From positions 868,001 through 932,000 of the forward strand of contig NZ_JAFLNE010000001.1 of the NCBI RefSeq assembly GCF_017313225.1: a stretch of 64,000 bases of DNA. Direction: 5' to 3'. The notes beneath the pieces are model-generated. The model searched no databases. It saw only the letters and a list, made by a program, of their open reading frames with translations, and was not told the origin of the DNA. Below, piece after piece: positions 34,395-44,247 of this stretch; the stretch's first letter is position 1; every line of letters begins with the position of its first letter. The position numbers were made by a program, and so were the translations under genes. Source of the DNA: Allomuricauda sp. CAU 1633. GTDB taxonomy: Bacteria; Bacteroidota; Bacteroidia; Flavobacteriales; Flavobacteriaceae.

Positions 34395-34682
34395 TTAAGC
34401 AAACACTTTATAAAACAAAATAACCAATGCCGTTACCAAAGTAGCAATCATGACCCCTCTGGCTCTATGGTCTCTTTTTATGCGAAGAAAACCAAAGAAA
34501 GCAACAAGGTTTAAAATGGCGCCCAATGCCAACAGACTGCCCATGTGTCCTTGATCTATGGCGGTATTAAAGGTTTCCGCGATGCCCAAATCGGAGAACA
34601 ACAAAATATAGACCAGGGTACCAAAAGCGTTGGCAATGATTCCTACAGCAAAACCGATTAAAATTTCCTTTTTAGTGTTCAT
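34395..34682 (-). CDS. Small three-helix membrane protein
   Basis: The 95-residue protein has three hydrophobic segments (IGFAVGIIANAFGTLVYILLF, LLALGAILNLVAFFGFLRI, VMIATLVTALVILFYKVF). No family is recognised, but its ATG overlaps the surE end by 11 bp, so it is translationally linked, and it precedes lpxB. Conservation of this position is likely in related genomes. Confidence 0.8.
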   Translation of the reverse strand: MNTKKEILIGFAVGIIANAFGTLVYILLFSDLGIAETFNTAIDQGHMGSLLALGAILNLVAFFGFLRIKRDHRARGVMIATLVTALVILFYKVFA

Positions 34683-35451
34683 TTAAGTTCCAATTGTTTA
34701 TTTGTGGGATGGCATGGTGTGCCGTAAGATCAAACTGCGTGGGGACCACCGAAATATACCCCTGTGCCAAGGCCCATTCATCAGTGTCCTCACCTTTGTC
34801 CAACAGTTCAAATTCCCCTGTCAACCAATAATAATCCTTACCCGAAGGGCTGGTACGCTCATCAAATTTCTCTTTCCAGTTGCCTCGTGCCTGTCTGCAT
34901 ATTTTTATGCCCTTGGGTTGCTCAGGCATTTTTGGAATATTAACATTGAGCACGGTTCCTTTGGGTATTCCGTTGGTCAATGCTTCAGCAACTATTTTTT
35001 TGATGTACGCCAAACAAGGTTCAAAATTGGCATCCCAAGAATAATCGCAAAGCGAAAAACCAATAGCCGGAATTCCCTCAATACCTGCCTCAATGGCAGC
35101 ACTCATAGTACCCGAATAAATCACATTGATGGACGAATTGGAACCATGGTTGATACCGCTCACGCAAATATCCGGAGTGCGGTCCAATAATACACGCAGG
35201 GCCAATTTTACGCAATCGGCAGGGGTTCCACTACAACTATACTCGCTTGGGGCACCTTCATTGTGGTCCACCACCACCTTTTTGGAAAACAAGGTGCTGT
35301 CTACCGTTATGGCATGTCCCATACCGGATTGGGGGCTGTCCGGGGCCACAACGACCACCTCGCCCAATTGCTTCATGGTCCGTATCAATGCCCGTAATCC
35401 TGGAGCCGTAATTCCATCATCATTGGTGACCAGAATGAGTGGTTTTTTCAT
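34672..35451 (-). CDS. surE: SurE 5'/3'-nucleotidase
   Basis: The 259-residue protein shows the SurE metal-site motif LVTNDDG at residues 6-12, the VVAPDSPQSGMGHAIT loop, SGTPADCVKLAL and VSGINHGSNSS. It removes phosphate from nucleoside 5'- or 3'-monophosphates and helps in stationary-phase survival. It leads the operon with the small membrane protein, lpxB, C40 lipoprotein and comEC. Confidence 0.96.
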   Translation of the reverse strand: MKKPLILVTNDDGITAPGLRALIRTMKQLGEVVVVAPDSPQSGMGHAITVDSTLFSKKVVVDHNEGAPSEYSCSGTPADCVKLALRVLLDRTPDICVSGINHGSNSSINVIYSGTMSAAIEAGIEGIPAIGFSLCDYSWDANFEPCLAYIKKIVAEALTNGIPKGTVLNVNIPKMPEQPKGIKICRQARGNWKEKFDERTSPSGKDYYWLTGEFELLDKGEDTDEWALAQGYISVVPTQFDLTAHHAIPQINNWNLNEH

Positions 35452-35639
35452 TTTGGATAATTAATGGCATAAAAATACGTTTTTCATAAGGATATGGAGT
35501 CCTGACTGTTTAACAAAAAATTAAATGACAATGCCCTGACTGGCATGGTTTTTTCAGTATCTTAGGGAATTCATACGAGTAGAAATGGCGGATAAAGTGA
35601 TTGAAAATCAGATTCCATCGCTCTGAAAAAAATAGATTT

Positions 35640-37817
35640 ATGAAGAAGAATTTTGTATTGGCACTTCTAGTGATTCTTGTTGCAGTAGCCTCCTGCAGTT
35701 TCACCAACAAGTCTTTTGACAATGATGACAAGGATAAACTATTACTGGATTTGATTACCTACGTGCTGGAAAGGGGACACTACGAGCCTAAAAACTTGGA
35801 CGACACCTTCAGTTCCAGTGTTTTTGATGATTTTATCGACATTCTAGACCCTACCAAACGTTATTTTTTGGAAAGCGATGTAAGGGAGTTTGAGAAATAT
35901 CGATTTATGATCGATGATGAGTTAAAGAACACCGATATTACTTTTTTCAATATTGTGTACCAACGTTTAATGGTTCGCATGAATGAAGCAAAGGATATCT
36001 ACAAAGAAGTGCTTTCCGAACCCTTTGATTATACCTTGGATGAAAGCATTGACATTGACTATAGTGAACAAGAATTTGCGGCCAACAAAAAGCAGCTTCG
36101 TGAACGTTGGAGAAAGCAATTGAAATATAATGCTCTTGCCATTTTTGAGAATAAGGTGGATAATAGAATTTCTGAAATCATCCAAAATGGGGATGGAGAG
36201 GCATCCATTGATGTTGTTACTTTCAATGACTTCCCAATTTCTATTGACAAGGAAGTGACAGAGGAAGAAGCCCGTCAGAATGTAAAAGAAAATTTGGACG
36301 AGTACTTCGATTTTATTGATGACTTGGAACGCAAGGATTGGTTTGTGCAGTACATCAATACCATTGTGGACGAGTTTGACCCCCATACATTTTATTTTGC
36401 ACCAGAAGAGAAAGAACGATTTGACATTGGTATGTCCGGTAAGTTTGAGGGTATTGGAGCCCGATTGCAAAAAAGACCCGAAGGTGCCAAAATTGTGGAG
36501 ATTATCTCAGGAGGTCCTGTTTGGAGAGACCAAAGCTTGGAAGTGGGTGACGAAATTTTAAAAGTAGGACAAGAAGGTGAAGAACCCATTGATATTGTAG
36601 GAATGCGTCTTGATGATGCCATTAAACTTATCAAAGGCCCAAAAGGAAGTATAGTTGACCTTACCGTCAGAAAAGTGGACGGAACCATAGAAAAAATTTC
36701 CATTACCCGTGATGTGGTAGAGTTGGAAGAATCTTATGCTAAATCTGCGACCATCAAAAGTGATGATCATGAATATGGACTCATTAATCTTCCAAAATTC
36801 TATGTGGATTTTGAGGACTATACCGAACGAAATGCCGCTACCGATGTGGCCAAAGAGGTAGAACGCCTTAAAGAAGATGGTGTGGAAGGTATCATTCTCG
36901 ATCTTCGGGATAATGGAGGTGGTTCCTTGAAAACCGTGGTTGAAATGGCTGGATTGTTCATTAAGGATGGCCCAGTCGTACAGGTTCGTTCTTCTGGACA
37001 ACGAAAAGAGGTCCATGAAGATAAGGACGAACGCATTCAATGGGATGGACCATTGGTAATTATGGTCAATGAGCTATCAGCATCCGCTTCTGAAATTTTG
37101 GCGGCCGCCATGCAAGATTATAAAAGAGCTGTGATTATTGGAAGCAAGCAGACTTTCGGTAAAGGAACCGTTCAAAATGTGATTCCTTTGGATAATATTG
37201 TCCGAAGCAATGAGCATGGTGAGTTGGGTGCTATTAAATTGACGACCCAAAAATTCTACCGAATCAATGGTGGTTCCACGCAGTTGGAAGGCGTTAAAAG
37301 TGATATTGTTGTTCCAGATAGATATAGCTATATCGATTTGGGTGAGCGCGATCAAGAAAATCCATTGGGTTGGGACAAGATTACCCCTGCCGATTATAAA
37401 GTTTGGGATGGTTATATTGATCTTGAGGCCACTGTGGAGAACAGCCAAAAGCGTATGGCCAACAACCCCCAAATCAAGTTGATTGAGGAAAACGCCAGAT
37501 GGATCAAGGAACAACAAGACGAAACCGTTGTTTCGCTTAACTATGACAAATTTGTAACGAAGGAAAGTGAGGCTAAAAAACGGTCTGATAAATTCAAAAG
37601 CCTACGGGATTATGATTCCAAGCTGACCTTTGGCTCGCTTCAATACGAAACTGAATTGTTCACCCAAGATTCTGTTCTTCGCGAAAAAAGGAACAGATGG
37701 CATAAAGATTTGGCCAAAGATGTTTATGTGGAAGAGGCCGTGAATGTGCTTAAAGACCTTCAGTTGAACAACATTAAGAGTACCGAAAGAAAATTGGCCA
37801 GCGCCAATAAGGACTAA
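35640..37817 (+). CDS. prc: Carboxy-terminal processing protease (S41, Prc/Tsp-like)
   Basis: From ATG 35640 the protein has 725 residues and a lipoprotein-like signal (LALLVILVAVASC). An N-terminal helical region is followed by a PDZ domain near 220-310 (GIGARLQKRPEGAKIVEIISGGP) and the S41 domain with the Ser in ELSASASEI (near 481) and the Lys in TFGKGTVQ (near 506). The C-terminal DUF3340-like extension is present. It degrades or trims periplasmic proteins at their C-termini. It is divergent from surE. Confidence 0.94.
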   Translation: MKKNFVLALLVILVAVASCSFTNKSFDNDDKDKLLLDLITYVLERGHYEPKNLDDTFSSSVFDDFIDILDPTKRYFLESDVREFEKYRFMIDDELKNTDITFFNIVYQRLMVRMNEAKDIYKEVLSEPFDYTLDESIDIDYSEQEFAANKKQLRERWRKQLKYNALAIFENKVDNRISEIIQNGDGEASIDVVTFNDFPISIDKEVTEEEARQNVKENLDEYFDFIDDLERKDWFVQYINTIVDEFDPHTFYFAPEEKERFDIGMSGKFEGIGARLQKRPEGAKIVEIISGGPVWRDQSLEVGDEILKVGQEGEEPIDIVGMRLDDAIKLIKGPKGSIVDLTVRKVDGTIEKISITRDVVELEESYAKSATIKSDDHEYGLINLPKFYVDFEDYTERNAATDVAKEVERLKEDGVEGIILDLRDNGGGSLKTVVEMAGLFIKDGPVVQVRSSGQRKEVHEDKDERIQWDGPLVIMVNELSASASEILAAAMQDYKRAVIIGSKQTFGKGTVQNVIPLDNIVRSNEHGELGAIKLTTQKFYRINGGSTQLEGVKSDIVVPDRYSYIDLGERDQENPLGWDKITPADYKVWDGYIDLEATVENSQKRMANNPQIKLIEENARWIKEQQDETVVSLNYDKFVTKESEAKKRSDKFKSLRDYDSKLTFGSLQYETELFTQDSVLREKRNRWHKDLAKDVYVEEAVNVLKDLQLNNIKSTERKLASANKD

Positions 37818-37836
37818 AACGGAATCAATAAAATTG

Positions 37837-37869
37837 AAAGCGGCTTCTTTTAGGGGCCGCTTTTTTTTT
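37837..37869 (+). terminator. Terminator after the processing protease
   Basis: AAAGCGGC and GCCGCTTT arms flank a 10-nt loop and end in nine Ts, which overlap the stop codon of the convergent bestrophin-like gene. Confidence 0.85.
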
Positions 37870-38761
37870 ACAGTATATAAAAATCTTCAGGTTCAATGGG
37901 TTTTGGAAGTTCGGTCTCTCCCAAGAGCTGTCTTATATTGATATCGATGGTCCGAGCTATGGAAGTTACCGGTGTGTCGGTAGGTAGATTTTCGAATGGG
38001 TCTTGCAATCTAAAGGCTGCCTTTTCCAGAAAAAAGAATACCATGGAGACAATAACCAAAATTAAAACCTCCAACACCACCACCAATCGCAAAGGTTCCG
38101 ACATGGCCAGAAATATAACGAAGAGATAGATGGCCAAATGCAATCCCTTTCGGTATGTGGTTGGGAACACGGTGTTTTTGATGCGCTCACACTTCCCCAT
38201 GGAGGCCGTTAACCGTTCCAATGTTTCCTCCAACTGTAGTCTCGAAAATCCATCCAGTTTTCCCTCATCAAATAATTTTTTGATGGATTCGGTCTGAAAA
38301 TCCAATAGGCCCAAGGGTACATTTTTATGTGTTTGCAAATGGTTCAATTCTCGATTCGAGATCAATTCTTCCAAATTTGCATAGGGATTTTTGCCTCTTA
38401 AAGATTGTCCCAAGGAATAGCACCAAGCAATTTGCCGGTAGGCCATGGTTTTGATCAAGGGATCGTTTGCTTCGGTATACATTTTCAATTGCAATACCAA
38501 CGTACGGGAATCGTTCACAATGGCTCCCCAAATTTTCCGGGCTTCCCACCACCGGTCATAGGATTGGTTCACTTTAAAAGATATCAGAATGGATATGGCA
38601 ATACCCAATGTGGTGGCAATGGAAATGGGAATATCGGGTAAATAATCAGACCAAAATACAGGCAGGATATCCACGACCACACCAATGAGCGTGACAATGA
38701 GCAGAGATATTTTAATCTCGTTGAAAATGTATTTTAATGGAAATATTTGTTTGGTTATCAT
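37868..38761 (-). CDS. Bestrophin-like (YneE) anion-channel family protein
   Basis: The 297-residue membrane protein has the bestrophin/RFP-TM features: four main helices, the KVNQSYDRWWEARKIWGAIVNDSR stretch and IAWCYSLGQSLRG. Bacterial homologues form pentameric ion channels. The substrate ion cannot be read from the sequence. It stands alone, convergent with the protease and divergent from the endonuclease. Confidence 0.88.
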   Translation of the reverse strand: MITKQIFPLKYIFNEIKISLLIVTLIGVVVDILPVFWSDYLPDIPISIATTLGIAISILISFKVNQSYDRWWEARKIWGAIVNDSRTLVLQLKMYTEANDPLIKTMAYRQIAWCYSLGQSLRGKNPYANLEELISNRELNHLQTHKNVPLGLLDFQTESIKKLFDEGKLDGFSRLQLEETLERLTASMGKCERIKNTVFPTTYRKGLHLAIYLFVIFLAMSEPLRLVVVLEVLILVIVSMVFFFLEKAAFRLQDPFENLPTDTPVTSIARTIDINIRQLLGETELPKPIEPEDFYIL

Positions 38762-38884
38762 AAATTGACCAGAATCTTAATTCAAGTAAGGGGTAATTCT
38801 TTTCAAGATAAAGTTTTATAAATAAATGGGCTTAAGTTTTTCAAGTTTGCTATCATTGCAATCCTTATTAAATATCTGTTTGCG

Positions 38885-39676
38885 ATGAGCAATAAAACCA
38901 AATATGCCCTTTTGATGTTAGTTTGTATCCTTGGTTTTTGGCTTTTTCAAAATTTTTATACGCCCGCTACCTATTCCAATCCGGAAAGCTCCAATAATGA
39001 AGTCATTTCTGAAGTGTTCTTGCCGACTTCCACCACGGGGGAGATTGTACAGCATGAACATTTTATGCTTTCGTATAATGAGCCATTTGAACAAGCCGAA
39101 TGGGTGTTGTATGAACTCAAGAAAAGTCATCTCACCTATGATGATAGAAAGCGGCCATATTTTATCGAAGACCCCAAGGTGAAGACTAAATCGGCCGATT
39201 GGCGCAATTACCGAGGCTCTGGTTATGACCGTGGACACCTATGTCCGGCAGGTGATCGCCGCTTTTCAGAATATGCCTATAACGAGACATTTTATACCAG
39301 CAACATAAGCCCGCAGGACAGGGATTTTAATGCAGGTTTGTGGAATCGATTGGAGCAGAAAGTTAGGTATTGGTGCAAAACGTATGGGGATTTGGTTGTG
39401 ATTACGGGTGGAATTCTAGAAAATGGGTTGGAAGAAATTGGGGATGAAGATGTGGATGTACCTCGAACTTTTTATAAGATTATTTTGAGAAAAGACTCTA
39501 AAAAGGCACTCGCTTTTTTGATGCCGAATACAGAAAGTAAACAACCATTAGATTATTTTTTGGTGCCCATAGATACCATTGAGAAACAAACGGGCATCGA
39601 TTTTTTTGAAAAGCAGACCAAAACATGGCAAGATGAGGTTGAAAGTAAGGTGAATGTTACGGAATGGAAGTTTTAA
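38885..39676 (+). CDS. DNA/RNA non-specific endonuclease (NUC1, DRGH type)
   Basis: The 263-residue protein has an N-terminal membrane helix or uncleaved signal (YALLMLVCILGFWLFQNFY) and a beta-beta-alpha-metal nuclease domain with the catalytic DRGHLCPAGDRR near residues 115-126 and the supporting NISPQDRDFNAGLWNRLE. Serratia-type nucleases use this His to cleave both DNA and RNA. It would act outside the inner membrane, perhaps for nutrient nucleic acids. Its stop overlaps that of rodA. Confidence 0.93.
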   Translation: MSNKTKYALLMLVCILGFWLFQNFYTPATYSNPESSNNEVISEVFLPTSTTGEIVQHEHFMLSYNEPFEQAEWVLYELKKSHLTYDDRKRPYFIEDPKVKTKSADWRNYRGSGYDRGHLCPAGDRRFSEYAYNETFYTSNISPQDRDFNAGLWNRLEQKVRYWCKTYGDLVVITGGILENGLEEIGDEDVDVPRTFYKIILRKDSKKALAFLMPNTESKQPLDYFLVPIDTIEKQTGIDFFEKQTKTWQDEVESKVNVTEWKF

Positions 39677-40962
39677 ATACCGTCCTTTAATCGGTTTGAA
39701 TCCAATTTTAGGAAGATAAAGAGCAGCATTGTAAAAAAGATAAGCCCAGAACCTCCATAGCTAAAAAAGGGTAAAGGTACCCCGATAGTAGGCAAGAGAC
39801 CTATCACCATTCCAATGTTGATGAAGTAATGGAACACTAAAATGGAAATGACCCCGTAGCCGTACATCCGACTAAAATCACTTTTTTGTCGCTCTGCAAT
39901 ATGAATCAATCGTAAAAAGAAACCAGAAAACAAAAGAATTACGGTCATGGTCCCCAAAAAGCCCCATTCCTCACCCACAGAGCTGAAAATATAATCCGTG
40001 TGCTGTTCGGGAACAAAATCACCTTTGGTACGTGTACCTTCCAAAAAACCCTTTCCAAAAAATCCGCCGGACTCAATGGCTTTTTCAGATTGATAGGTGT
40101 TGTACCCAATGGTCTTTCTGATTTCCTCCAGTTTTTTTTCATCCTTTTCCAAGCTCAACCAAAGTGCAATCCGATCGCGATGGCGTTGTTCAAACACATT
40201 TGCATAAACAAAATCCACCGATAGGGAGAACAGGATGGAAAGGACAATTACCCCAATAACGGGAAGTATGGGAATCTTAACAGATGCTTTTTTAAAGGTA
40301 TAGACCAATATGGTCAATATGATCAAGCCTATGGCTACCCACACAGTACCAAACATTAAGGTGGTTGCGAATAAAACCACCATGAACAATAATATGCCCA
40401 AATAATACAATGGGAACCCTTCCCTGAACAGCACAAAAAAGAAAGAAAAGTAAATCAGGGCACTCCCGGGGTCAGGTTGGGGTAGAATCAAAAAGGCTGG
40501 TAAAAGAATAATGAAAAGTGCATACAATTGGTGCCTTCCTGTTTTAATATCGGTTTGTATATCGCTTAAAAACTTTGCCAAGGCAAGTGCCGTAGCTACT
40601 TTGGCAAGCTCAGAAGGTTGTAGGTTAAAAAAACCCAAATTATACCATGAGGTTGCCCCTGCAATGGTCTTTCCAAAGACAAAAAGGCCGAGCAGCAAAA
40701 GAATGGAGATGATATAAAAGATGGAGGAAAAACGCTCAAAGAAATTGGATTCCACAAAAAGGACCAAAATAATCCCCAATGCGGCCAATCCAATAAAAAA
40801 AAATTGTTTCCCGTATAAAGTGGAGAAGTCAAAAATAGAAAGATTGGGGTCTACCAAGGATGTGGAATAGATATTGATCCATCCTATAAAAACCAAAAGG
40901 GCATAGAGAAAAATAGTGATCCAATCTATCCTTCCAAACAACCCTCTACCAGACATACTCAT
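39673..40962 (-). CDS. rodA: RodA, SEDS-family peptidoglycan glycosyltransferase
   Basis: The 429-residue polytopic protein polymerises lipid II in the elongation complex. SEDS features include LQPSELAKVATALALAKFL, the catalytic-loop Asp region PQPDPGSALIY, FVPEQHTDYIFSSVGEEWGFLG and PLPFFSYGGSGLI. Its start overlaps the end of mrdA by 17 bp. It closes the elongasome operon. Confidence 0.96.
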   Translation of the reverse strand: MSMSGRGLFGRIDWITIFLYALLVFIGWINIYSTSLVDPNLSIFDFSTLYGKQFFFIGLAALGIILVLFVESNFFERFSSIFYIISILLLLGLFVFGKTIAGATSWYNLGFFNLQPSELAKVATALALAKFLSDIQTDIKTGRHQLYALFIILLPAFLILPQPDPGSALIYFSFFFVLFREGFPLYYLGILLFMVVLFATTLMFGTVWVAIGLIILTILVYTFKKASVKIPILPVIGVIVLSILFSLSVDFVYANVFEQRHRDRIALWLSLEKDEKKLEEIRKTIGYNTYQSEKAIESGGFFGKGFLEGTRTKGDFVPEQHTDYIFSSVGEEWGFLGTMTVILLFSGFFLRLIHIAERQKSDFSRMYGYGVISILVFHYFINIGMVIGLLPTIGVPLPFFSYGGSGLIFFTMLLFIFLKLDSNRLKDGI

Positions 40963-42814
40963 TTATCTTGAAAGGTTCACCGCTATAGGGTTTTGCATAT
41001 TCGTGCTCCAGTGTTTTTTCCAACATACGCTTCTCCAAATCTTTTCGGGTGATTTCACCCTTAATATATTTTTCAATCAAAAGAGAAGCAATGTGCCCAG
41101 CATAACGTGCCCCGTAGTAGCCATTTTCAATATATACGGCTAAGGCAATCTGCGGATTCTCAACTGGGGCAAAGGCCACAAAAACCGAATGGTCGGTAAG
41201 CTGCATGCGTTCTCCATCAACTCGAACGAAATTTTCCACCGTACCGGTCTTACCTGCAATTTCAACATCTGGAATTTGCACCCATCGGGCCGTACCATAT
41301 TTGTACACATTGGCCATTCCTTTGATCACAGGTTCAAAATGCTTGCGATCAATTGTAGTGTAGTGGGGTTCGGTATATTTGGGGTCAATGGCTCCAGAAC
41401 TCCCCATATTTTTTATGACGTGTGGGGTATAGAAATAACCACGATTGGCAATTGCAGCGGTCATATTGGCCAATTGAAGCGGAGTGGCAGCAATTTCTCC
41501 CTGTCCTATGGCATTGGATATAATGGTTGAAGCGGCCCATCTTCCATCCCCATACCATTTGTCGTAAAAGTTTTTATCCGGAATTCGTCCTGGTCTTCCC
41601 GTAGGTAGGTCGGTGCCTAAATAATTACCCAAGCCAAAACTTTTCATATGCTTTTCCCAAACATCAATAGCCTCATCCGTAGTGGAATATTTGTCGAATA
41701 ACCTTCTAAATGTTCCAGCAAAATAAGCGTTACACGATTGTGTGATACCGGAATTCATATCCCGAACGCCTCCTCCACAATGGCATCCTCTTAAGGTATT
41801 CCCCACATAGAAACCATGGTAGCACCGAAATTTGGTAGTGGGGTCAATCACACCTTCTTGTAAGGCAGCCAATGCATTTAAAGTCTTAAAGGGGGACCCT
41901 GGCGAGGGTTCCGCCAAAATGGAACGGTCCCAAGTGGGTTTGGAAATGGTATCGTAATGGAGTTTGCTATAATTTTTGGAACGTTCCCGACCCACCAATA
42001 GCGCTGGATCATAAGTAGGACCGGAAATCATAGCTAGAATTTCTCCGGATTTGGGTTCAATGGCTACGATGCCCCCTCTTTTTCCATGCATCAACTTTTC
42101 GCCATATTCTTGGAGCTCTTTATCCAAAGTGATGTGTATCTCCGTACCCTGCACTGGAATGGTATCTAGTTTGCCATCTTTGTAAGGGCCTATATCGCGA
42201 TTAAAACGATCTTTTTGGATATGCATGACCCCTTTTCGCCCCCGAAGTACTTCTTCATACTGTTTTTCAATACCGGTTCGCCCTTTTAACTCTCCAGCCA
42301 CATAGTATGGATTGTTCTGCAAATCCCATTCGTTTACCTCACTAATGTAGCCCAACACATTGGCCGCACTGTTAGTGGTATAGTAACGTAAAGACCTTTT
42401 TTGGATATAGAATCCAACAAAATGGCGCATTTTTTCCTGAAGAGTAGCATAATCTTCTTTGGAGAGTTGGGGTACTAAAACGGAAGGAAGCCTTGGAGAA
42501 TAAACCCGAGCTTTTTCCATTTTGGATATAAAAGTGGCTTTGTCGATTCCCAATAGACCACAGAACTCCAAAGTATCTAACGGTTTTACCTCCCTGGGAA
42601 TGACCATGACATCGTAAGCTGGTTGGTTTCCCACCATAAGATCCCCGTTTCGGTCATAGATATAGCCCCGTTCCGGATAATCATATATTTTCTTGATGGC
42701 GGGATCTTCCAAAATCTGGTCGGGAGAAAAGCGAAACAACTGCAAATAGGAAAGTCTACCGATAAAGGTAAATCCAATGATGACGATTATGGAAGATAAC
42801 AGCAGCTTTTTCAT
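40946..42814 (-). CDS. mrdA: Penicillin-binding protein 2
   Basis: The 622-residue protein has one N-terminal membrane helix, a PBP dimer domain (YPERGYIYDRNGDLM) and a transpeptidase domain with SPFK (active Ser near residue 307), SCN and KTGT motifs. It cross-links glycan strands made by RodA during cell elongation and is a target of beta-lactams. It lies between mreD and rodA. Confidence 0.96.
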   Translation of the reverse strand: MKKLLLSSIIVIIGFTFIGRLSYLQLFRFSPDQILEDPAIKKIYDYPERGYIYDRNGDLMVGNQPAYDVMVIPREVKPLDTLEFCGLLGIDKATFISKMEKARVYSPRLPSVLVPQLSKEDYATLQEKMRHFVGFYIQKRSLRYYTTNSAANVLGYISEVNEWDLQNNPYYVAGELKGRTGIEKQYEEVLRGRKGVMHIQKDRFNRDIGPYKDGKLDTIPVQGTEIHITLDKELQEYGEKLMHGKRGGIVAIEPKSGEILAMISGPTYDPALLVGRERSKNYSKLHYDTISKPTWDRSILAEPSPGSPFKTLNALAALQEGVIDPTTKFRCYHGFYVGNTLRGCHCGGGVRDMNSGITQSCNAYFAGTFRRLFDKYSTTDEAIDVWEKHMKSFGLGNYLGTDLPTGRPGRIPDKNFYDKWYGDGRWAASTIISNAIGQGEIAATPLQLANMTAAIANRGYFYTPHVIKNMGSSGAIDPKYTEPHYTTIDRKHFEPVIKGMANVYKYGTARWVQIPDVEIAGKTGTVENFVRVDGERMQLTDHSVFVAFAPVENPQIALAVYIENGYYGARYAGHIASLLIEKYIKGEITRKDLEKRMLEKTLEHEYAKPYSGEPFKINEYVW

Positions 42815-42871
42815 ATATGACGTATTTGTATACTCGAAGCCCTACAGTACTTCAACGAAGCAATAGCTTAT

Positions 42872-43378
42872 TTATTCGCTTTGCGGACTAAAAAGTGAAC
42901 TAAAGAGTGTACAAAGTACCAAAGTTACAATACCTGTGGTAAAAACCTTTTTCAAAATTAAAAGGAAGTGGGAAATACTTAAAATTTCCAAGGAAAAGAA
43001 TACCATTTGATGGATTAAAATAAGCAGGCCCAAAAAGGTGAGGCGCTGCACTTTTGTGGTGTTCTTGAAACTGAAATTTTGAAACTCGTAATTCACTCCA
43101 AAACAAAATCGCATAAGTACAGGCCTTGCGTACGCCACCGTTAAGGAGGCTATGGAGTGGAGCGCCAAGGTATCTGAAAATATATCGATTATGAATCCCA
43201 GCAAAAAGGAAATTACCATAAATAAGGCTCTATTGCCTTTTATAGGGTACCAATAGAAAAAAATTACATAAACCATTGGATTGATGTACCCCATAAAGTG
43301 GAGATTGTTAAAGATCAGCACCTGGGTGAGAACCAGTAACACAAACCGCATGGTATTTAAGAAAACAGTATTATTCAT
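42872..43378 (-). CDS. mreD: Rod-shape protein MreD
   Basis: The 168-residue protein has about five membrane helices, with INPMVYVIFFYWYPIK and GFIIDIFSDTLALHSIA as in Bacteroidota MreD. It couples the elongation machinery to the membrane. It starts inside the last eight bases of mreC and is 57 bp before mrdA. Confidence 0.93.
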   Translation of the reverse strand: MNNTVFLNTMRFVLLVLTQVLIFNNLHFMGYINPMVYVIFFYWYPIKGNRALFMVISFLLGFIIDIFSDTLALHSIASLTVAYARPVLMRFCFGVNYEFQNFSFKNTTKVQRLTFLGLLILIHQMVFFSLEILSISHFLLILKKVFTTGIVTLVLCTLFSSLFSPQSE

Positions 43379-44186
43379 TAGAGGTAGCTGATTCCAGGGC
43401 TTTAATTTCTTCCCGATTTTTGTTTTCTATAAGGTACACGTTTTTGATGTTAACCATGTCGTTGAACAGTTCAACATCAATATTGTAAAAACTTTTGGAA
43501 GCATTGAGGTCATATCTTTTAATGACGCCAACGGGGACGTCTTCAGGAAAAATACTGGACATTCCTCCGGTAACAATAGTATCTCCAACTACAAGAGGCA
43601 CCAGTCGTGGTATATCCACCAACTGTACCACGGTATAATCATTCGCATCCCAAACCAATGATCCAAAATAATTGGAATGTTTGATTTTAGCATTGATGTT
43701 GGACTTGGTATTCAGCACACTTTGTACCGTGGCGAAATTATTGGATACGTTCTCAACAATCCCCAAAATACCCTTAGTGGTGATTACACCCATATCTTGA
43801 CCAACTCCCTGATTTTTTCCTTTATCGATTGTAACGTAGTTACGGGGCGAAGTAAAACTATTTTTTACAAGTCGGGCACTCAAAACTTCGTAATCCACAA
43901 GGGATGAGTCCAGAGGTTCAATTACAGCATTTTCCGCATTGAAGAGCATTCTGCGCAACCGCTCATTTTCATTGACCAACCTATCGTTCTCTTCTCTAAG
44001 GTTAAAATAAGAGGATATATCCGAAGCTGTGCCATAGACATTTCCAGTTAGCCATTTGGATGAATTGAAAAATTTAGATTGATGGTAGGAGTGGGACCGA
44101 ACCGTAATCACCAACGAAATAAGCGCAAGAAAGCTGTAGAGGAACGCATTTCTGTACCGTAGGATAAAGTTGATGATCCGTTGCAT
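43371..44186 (-). CDS. mreC: Rod-shape protein MreC
   Basis: The 271-residue protein has one membrane helix (LYSFLALISLVITV), a short coiled coil (LREENDRLVNENERLRRML) and a beta-rich periplasmic domain with NYVTIDKGKNQGVGQDMGVITTKGILGIVENVS. It links MreB with PBP2 and RodA. It lies between mreB and mreD in the operon. Confidence 0.95.
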   Translation of the reverse strand: MQRIINFILRYRNAFLYSFLALISLVITVRSHSYHQSKFFNSSKWLTGNVYGTASDISSYFNLREENDRLVNENERLRRMLFNAENAVIEPLDSSLVDYEVLSARLVKNSFTSPRNYVTIDKGKNQGVGQDMGVITTKGILGIVENVSNNFATVQSVLNTKSNINAKIKHSNYFGSLVWDANDYTVVQLVDIPRLVPLVVGDTIVTGGMSSIFPEDVPVGVIKRYDLNASKSFYNIDVELFNDMVNIKNVYLIENKNREEIKALESATSNE

Positions 44187-44247
44187 GCAATCGTATCGTT
44201 ATGAAAGTTTGAACGCATCAAGCACTAAGAAACAACAAAGTTCCCAT